Source: Sinanaerobacter sp. ZZT-01 (lineage in GTDB: Bacteria; Bacillota; Clostridia; Peptostreptococcales; Anaerovoracaceae). Taken from it: 64,000 nt of DNA. Below are positions 1 to 7,719 of this stretch, piece after piece (positions within the stretch are counted from its first letter, which is position 1; each line of letters opens with the position of its first letter). The position numbers were made by a program, and so were the translations under genes. The DNA is taken from NCBI RefSeq assembly GCF_035621135.1, contig NZ_CP141728.1, forward strand, positions 2,480,001 to 2,544,000, in the 5' to 3' direction. Below the pieces are notes generated by a model. It was not told the origin of the DNA, made no database searches, and saw only the letters and a program-made list of their open reading frames with translations.

Positions 1-1
1 T

Positions 2-241
2 ATGTTTGAATGGGGGCACTGGACAAGAATTGATTTAAGAAAACCTAAGACCCTTCCCCCTTCAGATACACCATTACTGCTCTACATAGAGGGTGAAGGT
101 CAGGTTGTGGGTAAGATTGTGGACAAAAGATATTGGGAGAAAACTATCAAACCTTCCTATTATCTATATCATAACACTCATAAACCGATTAAGGGTCATA
201 AAGTTTGGTGGACTCACCTGCCTAAAGACCCAAAACAATAG
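2..241 (+). CDS. Small DUF551-like protein, possibly 5'-partial
   Basis: A 79-residue protein, possibly longer because the window begins one base before this ATG and no ribosome binding site can be seen. It is rich in Trp and aromatic residues and ends in WWTHLPKDPKQ. A Trp near the N-terminus, an LPP segment followed by a short beta-rich stretch, and a closing W-x-x-LP-x-P motif is the layout of DUF551 proteins, small phage- and island-borne proteins of unknown function. The assignment rests on that pattern only. It lies 16 nt before the serine recombinase and is probably island cargo. Confidence 0.4.
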   Translation: MFEWGHWTRIDLRKPKTLPPSDTPLLLYIEGEGQVVGKIVDKRYWEKTIKPSYYLYHNTHKPIKGHKVWWTHLPKDPKQ

Positions 242-257
242 AAAGGTTGTGATTTGA

Positions 258-908
258 ATGAGTTATTTTGCTTACCATAGAGTGTCCAGTAAGGGGCAAA
301 AGTTGGATAGGGGTTTGTCTGAGATAGATAGATTTTGTAAAGAACGTGGAATTATGTTAAAAAATCCAGTGTTCACAGATAAACAGAGTGGTAAGAACTT
401 TGATAGACCCCGTTATATCGTGCTTAAAGAGGATGTCCTCCAAGAGGGGGATTTTTTGATTATTAGTGAAGTGGATAGGCTGGGGAGGGATAAACAGCAG
501 ATTGTCAAAGAACTCAACGATTTCAAAGCAATGGGTGTTAGGGTTATGATTCTTGAATTACCTACTACCCTCATGGAGATTGACACTACAAACACACTCA
601 ATAAGCTAATTCTTGAAACCATTCAAAATATGGTGATTGAACTTTATGCTTGTTTGGCAGAAGCTGAGTTGGAGAAGAAAAATAAAAGGCAGCTTGAGGG
701 TATAGCAGAAATGAAGGCTCGTGGTGAGTGGGACAAGTATGGTAGACCGGTAGCTTGTGATTGGTCTACCTTTATTGAAACCTATAAAAGGGTACTCAAT
801 AAGGATTTAAAGGTTTGTGAAGCTATGAGGATATTGAAAATTTCAACTGCAACCTACTATAGATACAGGCAGAGATATGAAGTCGAGGTTTTAGGTAAAG
901 CAGTATGA
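258..908 (+). CDS. Serine recombinase, resolvase/invertase family
   Basis: 216 aa, the usual size for small resolvases and invertases. The N-terminus YHRVSSKGQ carries the catalytic serine in the Y-x-R-V-S context, and the DNA-cleavage Arg region follows as SEVDRLGRD near residue 75. The last 40 residues (VCEAMRILKISTATYYRYRQRY) look like the C-terminal helix-turn-helix that reads the recombination site. It could resolve or invert DNA within the island. It lacks the long C-terminal part of large serine integrases, so it is probably not the enzyme that inserted the island. AAAGG lies 11 nt before the ATG. Family confidence is high, role unknown. Confidence 0.9.
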   Translation: MSYFAYHRVSSKGQKLDRGLSEIDRFCKERGIMLKNPVFTDKQSGKNFDRPRYIVLKEDVLQEGDFLIISEVDRLGRDKQQIVKELNDFKAMGVRVMILELPTTLMEIDTTNTLNKLILETIQNMVIELYACLAEAELEKKNKRQLEGIAEMKARGEWDKYGRPVACDWSTFIETYKRVLNKDLKVCEAMRILKISTATYYRYRQRYEVEVLGKAV

Positions 909-927
909 AGAAAGATGGGTACTTGAG

Positions 928-1452
928 TTGAGTAAAGATAAACAGGTTTTATTTCAAGATAACGAGGGTTTTACAAGAAAGATATACACAGATGGTTCAA
1001 CCTTGTATCTGTCTGTTGAAGGAAAAGTAAAAGGTAAAAGTCATGTCAAGATGATTTTTCTATATGGTAAACCTACTCGTAAAAACATAACTGAATTGAA
1101 GAAAAGTCTTGGGTTGTTGGTAGCTAATCAAACTGGTGGGTTGTTGACTCTCTTAAAGTATTCTGCTGAAAAAGACCAACCCTATCAGAAAAGTCCTGAA
1201 AAAGACCATTTCATATCAGGGTTTTCGGGTGATTTTGAATCCGAACTGAAGGTTGAGGATGATAGAGTTCTCTATTCTATTGAGTTATGTTCTGTTGGGT
1301 TGAATGGTTCAGCTCATTTTGATTTAGGTTTAGCAACAAAAAGCCGTATAAGTACAGTTAGAAAGATTGTTGAGGTTTTTGAAAACGACTATTTCTGTGA
1401 ATTTACAAGAAGGGTAAAGAAAAAGATATTGGAAGGAGATATAGAGAGTTGA
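928..1452 (+). CDS. Hypothetical island protein
   Basis: 174 aa with an apparent TTG start 19 nt after the recombinase stop and no strong ribosome binding site. It looks soluble and beta-rich, with many Lys and Gly residues, no signal peptide, no membrane segment and no catalytic motif I recognise. The stop overlaps the start of the next ORF, so the two are probably translationally coupled. It is the first of four unrecognised genes (928-3176) that read as one transcription unit ending at the terminator near 3211. I do not recognise the family. Confidence 0.6.
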   Translation: MSKDKQVLFQDNEGFTRKIYTDGSTLYLSVEGKVKGKSHVKMIFLYGKPTRKNITELKKSLGLLVANQTGGLLTLLKYSAEKDQPYQKSPEKDHFISGFSGDFESELKVEDDRVLYSIELCSVGLNGSAHFDLGLATKSRISTVRKIVEVFENDYFCEFTRRVKKKILEGDIES

Positions 1453-1871
1453 AAAATATTTTAGAAATTTTCAATATAGCTGCTCAAGCATTTACTGACA
1501 TAGAGTTTGATAATTTAAGTTCAGAAAAATTGAAAAAATTAAGGAAGGAATCTGTCTCAAGACTCCTTCCTTTTATTTTTGAGTATAACAGACAAGGTTT
1601 TCTGTGGGGTTTGGTAAAAACCGTATTTGAAAAGAAAATTGATTTCATAATGACAGCAACTACAAAACAAGAAATGGATGAAATCATTAAGCCTTCCCTA
1701 CCTTTTTATAATTATGCTGCTTTTGTTCCAAAGGGTTCTTACCACGTAGAGGAAGAAGAACTTATTTTGTGGTCAATAGCATCATTACAAAGTGTTTTAA
1801 AACCAGAAGCAGTTAAGCGATTTCAATATTTGTTTCAGAAATTAACAAAGGAGGAGGGTGTATGTATTTAA
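1449..1871 (+). CDS. Hypothetical island protein
   Basis: 140 aa, TTG start overlapping the upstream stop, with AAGGAG about 11 nt before it. The sequence is mostly helical (for example LSSEKLKKLRKESVSRLLPFI), with no signal or membrane segment. The 3' end overlaps the next gene by 10 nt and also supplies that gene's strong ribosome binding site. Tight overlap on both sides argues that it is a real operon member. Function unknown. Confidence 0.55.
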   Translation: MKNILEIFNIAAQAFTDIEFDNLSSEKLKKLRKESVSRLLPFIFEYNRQGFLWGLVKTVFEKKIDFIMTATTKQEMDEIIKPSLPFYNYAAFVPKGSYHVEEEELILWSIASLQSVLKPEAVKRFQYLFQKLTKEEGVCI

Positions 1872-2593
1872 CAGAATATGAGCAAAGAGTTTACATATGG
1901 TTGCAGAGTTTGGGTATAACAGAAACCTTCCCTTATAAGGAAAGTGGGGTTTTGGGGGTTGTAGACAGTATAGAAGATGTTTATTTTAAAGCTGTTTTTT
2001 CTTATGATTGTTTTTCTCTTGAGATTGAAACAAATCAGCACTACTCAGCCAATGAAATCCGTAATATTAAAGCAATTCAAAGGTATCAGAAAAAGATGGG
2101 TGCTTATTACAAACCTTTTCAATCCAAGAGAACCACAATTACTGAGGAAGATGTGAGAGCATACACACATGAGAAGTTAAAAGGGTTATTTAATAAGGCT
2201 TATAGGGTAAATAGAGGTATCTACTATATTTCGGGGTTGAAAGGCTATACTTCCACAACCTTATATGAGAACCCTATTGTTGAACCTGGGGCTGGTCATG
2301 GTGTGTCCGTCGGTTGTGGTATGTATAGAAAATATAGAACCTATGGAAAAATAGCTGTTGTTGCTGTTGAAACCTTAAAATTATTTGATGGTACAGAACT
2401 TGTCTTTAATTACCCTTTTAGTATTAAAGGTAGAGAAACAAGCAGCAACAGTATTTATGAGGTTTACGACCTTGCTTACAAACACGGTGAAAACTTTGAA
2501 TTATTAGAAGATAGGCGATTTTACAGTAGTCAGCAGAAGAAAATTGTAAAAAAGCTGAAGAAGTTAGGGGTTGGTAAGTCTCATGAGCAATAA
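1862..2593 (+). CDS. Hypothetical island protein
   Basis: 243 aa, ATG start with AAGGAGGAGGG just upstream. The N-terminal third is mixed alpha/beta. The middle holds a Gly-rich stretch (VEPGAGHGVSVGCGMYRK, about residues 140-157) that could be a loop or active-site region, though it matches no motif I know. The C-terminus is Lys-rich and basic (KKIVKKLKKLGVGK). It overlaps the following gene by 11 nt. Family not recognised; a nucleic-acid role would fit the basic tail but is a guess. Confidence 0.6.
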   Translation: MYLTEYEQRVYIWLQSLGITETFPYKESGVLGVVDSIEDVYFKAVFSYDCFSLEIETNQHYSANEIRNIKAIQRYQKKMGAYYKPFQSKRTTITEEDVRAYTHEKLKGLFNKAYRVNRGIYYISGLKGYTSTTLYENPIVEPGAGHGVSVGCGMYRKYRTYGKIAVVAVETLKLFDGTELVFNYPFSIKGRETSSNSIYEVYDLAYKHGENFELLEDRRFYSSQQKKIVKKLKKLGVGKSHEQ

Positions 2594-3176
2594 GTATTAT
2601 TTTATAAAAGCAAGACACCCTCAAATGGGTTTAAATATAGGGTTTGATAACTATATCTGCACAAACGAGGATTTCAAACGGTTTTGTAATGATGTATTTG
2701 ATTTGGAACACGATAAAGAATATGACCCTGTTTTTTCAAGATTTGTAAGGCAGGTTGAAAGTGTAGTAAAAGTTGAGGAAACTGAATCTGAAGACAGAAC
2801 CATTGAGGGTATTCAGAAAATGGTTGAAACCTCAAAGGGTAATGTAAAAATAGGATACACAAGGGTTAGGGAAAATCGTATTTATGTTCAAGTTGGTGAG
2901 ATATATTTAAGAGGGTATAAGATTTTCACAGCGGATTTATGTTTGGTAAATGCTATGGATTTCATACCTTTGGATAAAAGCAAAGGCAATGGGAATGTTG
3001 AAATAATTGAGTGGAATAAGAGAAAGGCAACTAAAGGTATCAAATTTATACATAATAAGATAGAAAATATTTTGTATTTAGTTGACATGTTGTTTCAAAC
3101 TTATGAAGCTATGCGAGAGGATGTAGAGAACCCCACAGAGTTGAATTTAACCTTTTTCATAGAACCTTTAATATAG
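2583..3176 (+). CDS. Hypothetical island protein; a 3' relic of a homolog lies at 7199-7306
   Basis: 197 aa from the ATG at 2583; an in-frame GTG at 2571 is possible. No domain recognised. The C-terminal segment (MREDVENPTELNLTFFIEPL) is matched by a decayed reading frame at 7199-7306, just before the second defence operon. In both places a terminator and a paralogous Cro-type repressor follow. So this gene family marked the upstream border of a cassette unit that was duplicated. It closes the 928-3176 transcription unit. Confidence 0.6.
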   Translation: MSNKYYFIKARHPQMGLNIGFDNYICTNEDFKRFCNDVFDLEHDKEYDPVFSRFVRQVESVVKVEETESEDRTIEGIQKMVETSKGNVKIGYTRVRENRIYVQVGEIYLRGYKIFTADLCLVNAMDFIPLDKSKGNGNVEIIEWNKRKATKGIKFIHNKIENILYLVDMLFQTYEAMREDVENPTELNLTFFIEPLI

Positions 3177-3183
3177 AAAGGAA

Positions 3184-3211
3184 AGCACCCTTGAAGTTTA
3201 GGGTGTTTTTT
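3184..3211 (+). terminator. Rho-independent terminator
   Basis: CACCCT and AGGGTG form a 6-bp stem around an 8-nt loop, followed by six T residues, 8 nt after the stop of the 928-3176 unit. It separates that unit from the repressor promoter downstream. Confidence 0.8.
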
Positions 3212-3263
3212 CTTTGCTTGAATATATTTTAACTATACAAAGTTATATCTTAACTATAATTTA

Positions 3264-3310
3264 TTGATTTTTCGGGCGATTGATGTTATACTTGTTGCTA
3301 TTGACATCAA
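3264..3310 (+). promoter_or_regulatory. Promoter and operator of the first Cro-type repressor
   Basis: -35 TTGATT (3264-3269), 17-bp spacer, -10 TATACT (3287-3292), then 8 bp, then the near-palindrome TTGACATCAA (3301-3310) over the expected start of transcription. The second repressor at 7503 has exactly the same arrangement (7423-7469), with the palindrome in the opposite orientation. A repressor site overlapping +1 is the usual layout for negative autoregulation. Binding by these repressors is inferred. Confidence 0.75.
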
Positions 3311-3340
3311 TATATGAGTTGAACATGAGGAGGGATGTAC

Positions 3341-3547
3341 GTGATTTCATATAGACCCTTTAGGGTATTGATAGCAGAAAGAAATATTGAAATAACTCAA
3401 TTAGCAAAAGATTTGGGTATTTCACCAAATACTGCGGCTAAGTTAAATGCGAAAAAAGAGGAAAATGAGCCTGTTTCGCTGAAAATTATAGAAAAACTAT
3501 GTAATCACTTAGGGGTCCCTGTAGAGAAAATTATAGAGATAAAGTAG
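3341..3547 (+). CDS. Cro/CI-type helix-turn-helix repressor A
   Basis: 68 aa starting at GTG 3341. The ATG at 3335 abuts GAGGAGGG, while the GTG has proper spacing and aligns with the ATG of the paralog at 7503. Essentially the whole protein is one HTH_XRE/Cro domain: the region around ITQLAKDLGISPNTAAKLN is helix 2-turn-helix 3. By hand alignment it matches the second repressor at about 52 of 67 positions. It heads the operon running into the GmrSD-type restriction gene, and its promoter carries a palindrome shared with the other copy. It probably represses itself and the operon. Confidence 0.85.
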   Translation: MISYRPFRVLIAERNIEITQLAKDLGISPNTAAKLNAKKEENEPVSLKIIEKLCNHLGVPVEKIIEIK

Positions 3548-3565
3548 AGAGGTGGGTTTTTAATA

Positions 3566-3958
3566 GTGAGAACTGTAAAAGACGTAAAAGAGTTAAAAGA
3601 CAATATTGATACTCTCCATAAGTATATAAATGATAAAACAGAACCTACGTATGATTTTGCTATTAATCTTATCAAAAAGGGTACTTGTTTTGTTGTTGTT
3701 AAAACTGAAAAAGGTTATGAGTTTTACCCAAGCCGTTTTATTGGGTATTATGATAATGATATGGACAAGCACCTTAACAACACTGAGAAAGATGGAAAAG
3801 AAACAAACCCTGTTATATCAGAGATATTAGGTAATAAACCTGAACAAAACCCTTTGATAGATAAACAGTATCAAGAATATTGTAAGTCATTAGGATTTAC
3901 AGCAAGAGATAAAGGTTCCTTTGGAGTAGAGAGAAAGTATTGGGAGGTTATAGAATGA
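3566..3958 (+). CDS. Hypothetical protein of defence operon A
   Basis: 130 aa, GTG start with GAGGTGGG upstream, 18 nt after the repressor. The middle reads as a compact alpha/beta domain with FYPSRFIGYYDN, an H-L-N-N turn, and a D-G-x-x-T-N-P motif followed by IL. The C-terminus has a CKSLGF ... FGVERKYW segment. The pattern recalls accessory domains near HNH and methyl-directed restriction genes, but I cannot name the family. It overlaps the GmrSD-type gene by 4 nt, so the two are translationally coupled and it is likely a partner of that enzyme. Confidence 0.6.
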   Translation: MRTVKDVKELKDNIDTLHKYINDKTEPTYDFAINLIKKGTCFVVVKTEKGYEFYPSRFIGYYDNDMDKHLNNTEKDGKETNPVISEILGNKPEQNPLIDKQYQEYCKSLGFTARDKGSFGVERKYWEVIE

Positions 3959-5733
3959 CAGTCAATCCTAAGGCAGATTTATTTGTACCTGCAAGCCTTT
4001 CTCTGGCTGATGTGTATACAAGTGGGGACGTAATTTATCAAATTCCTGATTATCAAAGACCTTATTCTTGGGTAGATGAGCAGGTAGAGCAGTTATGGGA
4101 AGATTTATTAGAAGCCTATGAAAATAATAAAGAAGATGAGAACTTAGACAGTAACTACTTTTTAGGTTCTCTTATTGTGGTTCAAAAGGGTAAGATTGAG
4201 GATGTTGTAGATGGTCAGCAAAGATTGACTACTCTTATGATTCTTTTATGTGTTATAAGACAAACCTTTCCTAAATTGAATAAGACCGTAGATGTTAATG
4301 AGTTCCCGTCTGTGGTTAAAATAGGAAAAATAAAAAGTTGTATTGCTGACACGAATGATTTGACGAGGTTAAGATTACAACCAGATGTTTCCCAATCTTC
4401 AAATGTTCAGGAGTTAATATTTGATGATGAAATTGACTTTACAACATATGAAAAACCAAGCAAGAAGCAAGTAGAGACAGATGCAAAGTATAGATATATT
4501 AATACTGCTGTGATTTGTCGTAACCATTTAATAGAGTTAGGTGAAGAAAAATCAGGTGAGTTTGTAAATTATCTAATGAATAAGGTAAAGATGATTAAGA
4601 TTACTTGCTTTGACGAAAGTTTTGCTATTAAATTGTTTCAAGTACTTAATGACAGAGGTATGGACCTTTCGGCAGCAGATATTATAAAGAGTTATCTCCT
4701 TTCCACTGTTGGACCAGATAAGCATAAGCATGATACTTTTATGTATGACTGGAGATTATGTGAAGAATGGGTAAAAGAACTTGATGGTGACGATTTAACA
4801 GACCTTTTTACCTATTATGAATACTACTTGCTGGGTAGTAACCCTAAAAAATCATTGGTTGATGAATTAAAGGTTCTTTTCAAAGGGAAAGACTCAAATG
4901 TAGTATTAAGGGATTTTAAGGAGTTTGTTTCTTGTTATAGGCTTATCTACAATTCAACAGATAAGTTGATAAACAGTTTTTGGTATTTACCTTGGGGTTC
5001 TTATTGGGCAACTATGTTGATAGCAGCAGAACACATAAAATACCCTGAAAAAGAAGAATTACAGTTATCTTTAAGAAATTTCTTCTTCTTAAATTACATA
5101 GCAGGGGTTACGTTGAATAGTTTGAAACAAACCCTTTTCAATATCCTTATTGGTATTAAAAATAAGGATTCTGTTGATAGTTTAAAAGCTATAATGGAAG
5201 ATAAGTTAAATGCTATGAACACAAAACAACAGGTTCTAAGTAAGCTGAAGGGTGAAGTTTACTATGAAGGTTGGTTGAAAGCTGTTCTTGCTGTGATTGA
5301 ATATTATCAAACTGATGAAGATGAGGTTTCGTTTATCTCTCTTGATTATAAGTCTTTGAATGTTGAGCATGTGTACCCACAAACTCCTGCAGAAGGTAGT
5401 AAATGGTTGAAGATGTTCCCTGAGGGTGGTCAATATTTAAATACTTTAGGAAATCTCACTTTGTTGAGTGGTACAAAGAATAAGGCAGCACAGAACTTCC
5501 CTTTCAATGAGAAAATCTTCATCTATCAAGGGCTAGATAAGAATGGTAAAAAGACAATAACCAAGCAGGGTCAAGTAACTGTATACCAAATTTCTCAAAA
5601 GATTGTGAATGACTACGTGGCAAACACTTATAAAAAACAGTGGAATGAAGAAGCAGTGCAAGATAGATTTAACTGGTTATGTGAGCAAATTGGAGAGATA
5701 TTTGATTTAGACGTGGAGACTATATTGTACTGA
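3955..5733 (+). CDS. GmrSD-type DUF262/DUF1524 restriction enzyme
   Basis: 592 aa from the ATG at 3955, preceded by GGAGGTTATAGA. The N-terminal DUF262 (GmrS-like, ParB/sulfiredoxin-fold) domain shows IPDYQRPYSW (about residues 31-40) and VVDGQQRLTTL (about 86-96), the conserved nucleotide-binding and hydrolysis motifs. The C-terminal DUF1524 (GmrD-like HNH) domain shows NVEHVYPQTP and LGNLTLLSGTKNKAAQNFPF, giving the His-Asn nuclease centre. Such fused proteins are type IV, modification-dependent restriction enzymes; related proteins act in BREX and phosphorothioate systems. The substrate here cannot be read from sequence. It appears intact. Confidence 0.9.
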   Translation: MTVNPKADLFVPASLSLADVYTSGDVIYQIPDYQRPYSWVDEQVEQLWEDLLEAYENNKEDENLDSNYFLGSLIVVQKGKIEDVVDGQQRLTTLMILLCVIRQTFPKLNKTVDVNEFPSVVKIGKIKSCIADTNDLTRLRLQPDVSQSSNVQELIFDDEIDFTTYEKPSKKQVETDAKYRYINTAVICRNHLIELGEEKSGEFVNYLMNKVKMIKITCFDESFAIKLFQVLNDRGMDLSAADIIKSYLLSTVGPDKHKHDTFMYDWRLCEEWVKELDGDDLTDLFTYYEYYLLGSNPKKSLVDELKVLFKGKDSNVVLRDFKEFVSCYRLIYNSTDKLINSFWYLPWGSYWATMLIAAEHIKYPEKEELQLSLRNFFFLNYIAGVTLNSLKQTLFNILIGIKNKDSVDSLKAIMEDKLNAMNTKQQVLSKLKGEVYYEGWLKAVLAVIEYYQTDEDEVSFISLDYKSLNVEHVYPQTPAEGSKWLKMFPEGGQYLNTLGNLTLLSGTKNKAAQNFPFNEKIFIYQGLDKNGKKTITKQGQVTVYQISQKIVNDYVANTYKKQWNEEAVQDRFNWLCEQIGEIFDLDVETILY

Positions 5734-5761
5734 AATAGTTTTGATTGGGGTTGAGGGTACG

Positions 5762-6958
5762 GTGAAATTAAAGAAGTCAGTTATTTTACTAATGACTATT
5801 TTAATACTATCTTTTGTGTTTGTTGGTTGTTCTCAAGGTGTTTCAGAAACCTCAACACAAGGGGTTGGTGATAATTCGACAACGACTGAAAACCCTGATA
5901 TTGTTGATACAGTAGGTTTAGAGGATACATCCCCCACTATATCAAATACCTCGTCTGAAAGTCCTACAACCTCAATAAATGGGGTTATGAGGGTACATTT
6001 CATAGACGTAGGGCAAGGGGATGCAACTTTCGTTGAATTACCAAATAAAGAAACAATGCTTATAGATGGGGGTCCGTCTAAAGAAGTAGTTGCAGACTAT
6101 GTAAAGAATTTAGGGTATAACAGTATAACTTATGTGATAGCAACACATCCGGATTCAGACCATATTTCAGGTTTACCTACAGTTTTAGATGATTTTTCTG
6201 TTGAGAAATTCTATATGCCTGAAAAGGAACACACAACACAAATTTTTGAGAAAATGTTAGATTCTATTGCCTCCAATGGGTGTGAAGCAATCTATGCTCT
6301 CTCAGGTAAATCTATAATAGATACAACAGATTTAAAAATAAGTTTTGTGGGTCCTACAAAGCAGTATTCAGATAATAATGCTTCATCTGCTGTGGTAAAG
6401 CTTGTTTATAAGGGTAATTCCCTTCTGTTTACAGGAGATGCAGACTACACCGCAGAAAAAGATATGATAGCAGCAGGGTATAACCTAACTGCTGACGTTT
6501 TAAAAGTAGGTCATCATGGTAGTTCATCTTCTACTTCTGAAGTGTTTTTGAAAGCTGTAAACCCTAAAATTGCTGTTATATCTGTGGGTAAAGATAATAG
6601 TTATGGTCACCCTACTCAAGAAGTTTTGACTTTACTGAGTGAATATAAGATAGAGATATATAGGACAGATGAGGTTGGCACAGTAATATTTGAGTGTGAT
6701 GGGGTTAATTACACGATTGAGCAGTTAAAATCTACTATACAAGCAAATGCCCCTCCTACACCTACTGTTGTTGAAGAAAACAATGTAAAAACAGAAACTT
6801 CTACAACCGATAATACTGCTGTTGTTTATAGGACAAAAACAGGGACAAAGTATCACAATGCCGGTTGTCCTTATTTAAAGAGTAGTATAGAAACAACTGT
6901 ATCCGAAGCACAAAGTATAGGGTTAACACCTTGTTCAAGGTGTAATCCACCAAAATAA
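5762..6958 (+). CDS. ComEC-like metallo-beta-lactamase-fold lipoprotein
   Basis: About 398 aa from GTG 5762. The N-terminus is a lipoprotein signal: basic residues, a hydrophobic run, then lipobox VFVGC. After a Ser/Thr-rich linker comes the hydrolase domain: FIDVGQGDATFVELP, MLIDGG, ATHPDSDHISG (metal ligands), LLFTGDAD, VLKVGHHGSSSSTS. This is the pattern of the ComEC C-terminal nuclease-like domain. The last 45 residues (KYHNAGCPYLK ... LTPCSRCNPP) form the small Cys-containing module often attached to secreted Firmicutes nucleases. It is expected on the outer face of the membrane, perhaps cutting incoming DNA. It follows the GmrSD-type gene by 28 nt. Confidence 0.85.
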   Translation: MKLKKSVILLMTILILSFVFVGCSQGVSETSTQGVGDNSTTTENPDIVDTVGLEDTSPTISNTSSESPTTSINGVMRVHFIDVGQGDATFVELPNKETMLIDGGPSKEVVADYVKNLGYNSITYVIATHPDSDHISGLPTVLDDFSVEKFYMPEKEHTTQIFEKMLDSIASNGCEAIYALSGKSIIDTTDLKISFVGPTKQYSDNNASSAVVKLVYKGNSLLFTGDADYTAEKDMIAAGYNLTADVLKVGHHGSSSSTSEVFLKAVNPKIAVISVGKDNSYGHPTQEVLTLLSEYKIEIYRTDEVGTVIFECDGVNYTIEQLKSTIQANAPPTPTVVEENNVKTETSTTDNTAVVYRTKTGTKYHNAGCPYLKSSIETTVSEAQSIGLTPCSRCNPPK

Positions 6959-6972
6959 AGGAGATTATGGGT

Positions 6973-7173
6973 ATGAAGGTGATAATTGATAGGTTTGAGG
7001 GTGAATATGCTGTTGTTGAGTTAGAAGATGGTACAATAGTAAATATGCTTAAGACCCTTATACCTGAAAATGCAAAAGAGGGTAGTATAATAACTATCTC
7101 GTGTAATGAGAATGAAACAGAGAATAGACAAGAGAATATGAAAAAGAAAATGAATTCGATTTTTAAGAAATAA
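6973..7173 (+). CDS. DUF3006 family protein
   Basis: 66 aa from ATG 6973, with GGAG 10 nt upstream; ATG 6967 is an alternative only 4 nt from it. The sequence VIIDRFEGEYAVVELEDG is the DUF3006 signature, a small beta-barrel-like domain ending in a charged helix. In Firmicutes these genes regularly sit next to ComEC-like metallo-beta-lactamase genes, as here (8-14 nt spacing), so it is probably an accessory to the lipoprotein upstream. It closes defence operon A. Confidence 0.85.
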   Translation: MKVIIDRFEGEYAVVELEDGTIVNMLKTLIPENAKEGSIITISCNENETENRQENMKKKMNSIFKK

Positions 7174-7198
7174 GAAAATCATAATGCATATTAAATAA

Positions 7199-7306
7199 TG
7201 CTATGGGTTTTACTATATTTTGTTTAGCACTCTTGAATTAATGGATAAGGATGTTATGAATCCAATGGAACTATACTTAGCTAAGGTAATAGAACCTTTA
7301 CTATAA
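7199..7306 (+). pseudogene. 3' relic of a homolog of the 2583-3176 gene
   Basis: An open frame without a proper start runs from 7199 to a TAA at 7304-7306. Its last 29 codons (ending NPMELYLAKVIEPLL) match the C-terminus of the 197-aa protein at 2583-3176 (ending NPTELNLTFFIEPLI) at about 16 of 29 positions. A TAA at 7196-7198 closes the frame upstream. The relic is followed by a terminator and a repressor, in the same order as the intact copy. Confidence 0.7.
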
Positions 7307-7312
7307 ATCGAA

Positions 7313-7358
7313 AAGAAGGAAGGTTATTCTGTAAGGATACCTTCCTTCTTTGCTTTTT
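7313..7358 (+). terminator. Rho-independent terminator, 12-bp perfect stem
   Basis: AAGAAGGAAGGT pairs perfectly with ACCTTCCTTCTT across a 14-nt loop, followed by TGCTTTTT. It ends transcription from operon A before the promoter of operon B. Confidence 0.85.
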
Positions 7359-7422
7359 ATATGAGTCAATATTTATAAAATTATATTTGAACTACTATAT
7401 TCTATATCTAAGATATTATTAA

Positions 7423-7469
7423 TTGTATTTATTGGGGGAATGGTATATAATTATTGATATTGATGTCAA
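7423..7469 (+). promoter_or_regulatory. Promoter and operator of the second Cro-type repressor
   Basis: -35 TTGTAT (7423-7428), 17-bp spacer, -10 TATAAT (7446-7451), 8 bp, then palindrome TTGATGTCAA (7460-7469). The architecture equals that at 3264-3310. It should drive the repressor and the long type I restriction and defence operon behind it. Confidence 0.8.
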
Positions 7470-7502
7470 GATTGAATTGTAAGAAATAAAGGGGGTACTC
7501 GA

Positions 7503-7709
7503 ATGATTTCATATAGGCCATTTAGAGTTCTGGTAGCAGACAGAAACATAGAAGTAACACAGTTGGCAAGGAAATTGGGCATATCCCCCAATACTATGTC
7601 GAAGCTAAATGCAAAAAAAGATGAGAATGAGGCAGTTTCTTTAAAAACAATAGAAAAGCTTTGCAAACATCTTGAAGTAAGAGTTGAACAAATTTTAGAG
7701 ATTAAGTGA
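7503..7709 (+). CDS. Cro/CI-type helix-turn-helix repressor B
   Basis: 68 aa, ATG start with AAAGGGGGT upstream. A single HTH domain (VTQLARKLGISPNTMSKLN), closely related to the repressor at 3341. Ten nucleotides separate its stop from the hsdR start at 7720, so it is the first gene of the hsdRMS operon. Differences from its paralog include the recognition-helix region (NTMSK against NTAAK). That could change specificity, although both operators share the same palindrome. Confidence 0.85.
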   Translation: MISYRPFRVLVADRNIEVTQLARKLGISPNTMSKLNAKKDENEAVSLKTIEKLCKHLEVRVEQILEIK

Positions 7710-7719
7710 GGTGTTAATA

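Noticed and set aside
258-908. Serine recombinase as the integrase of the island
   Set aside because: At 216 aa it is a resolvase/invertase type without the large C-terminal domain, and it does not lie at the visible island end.
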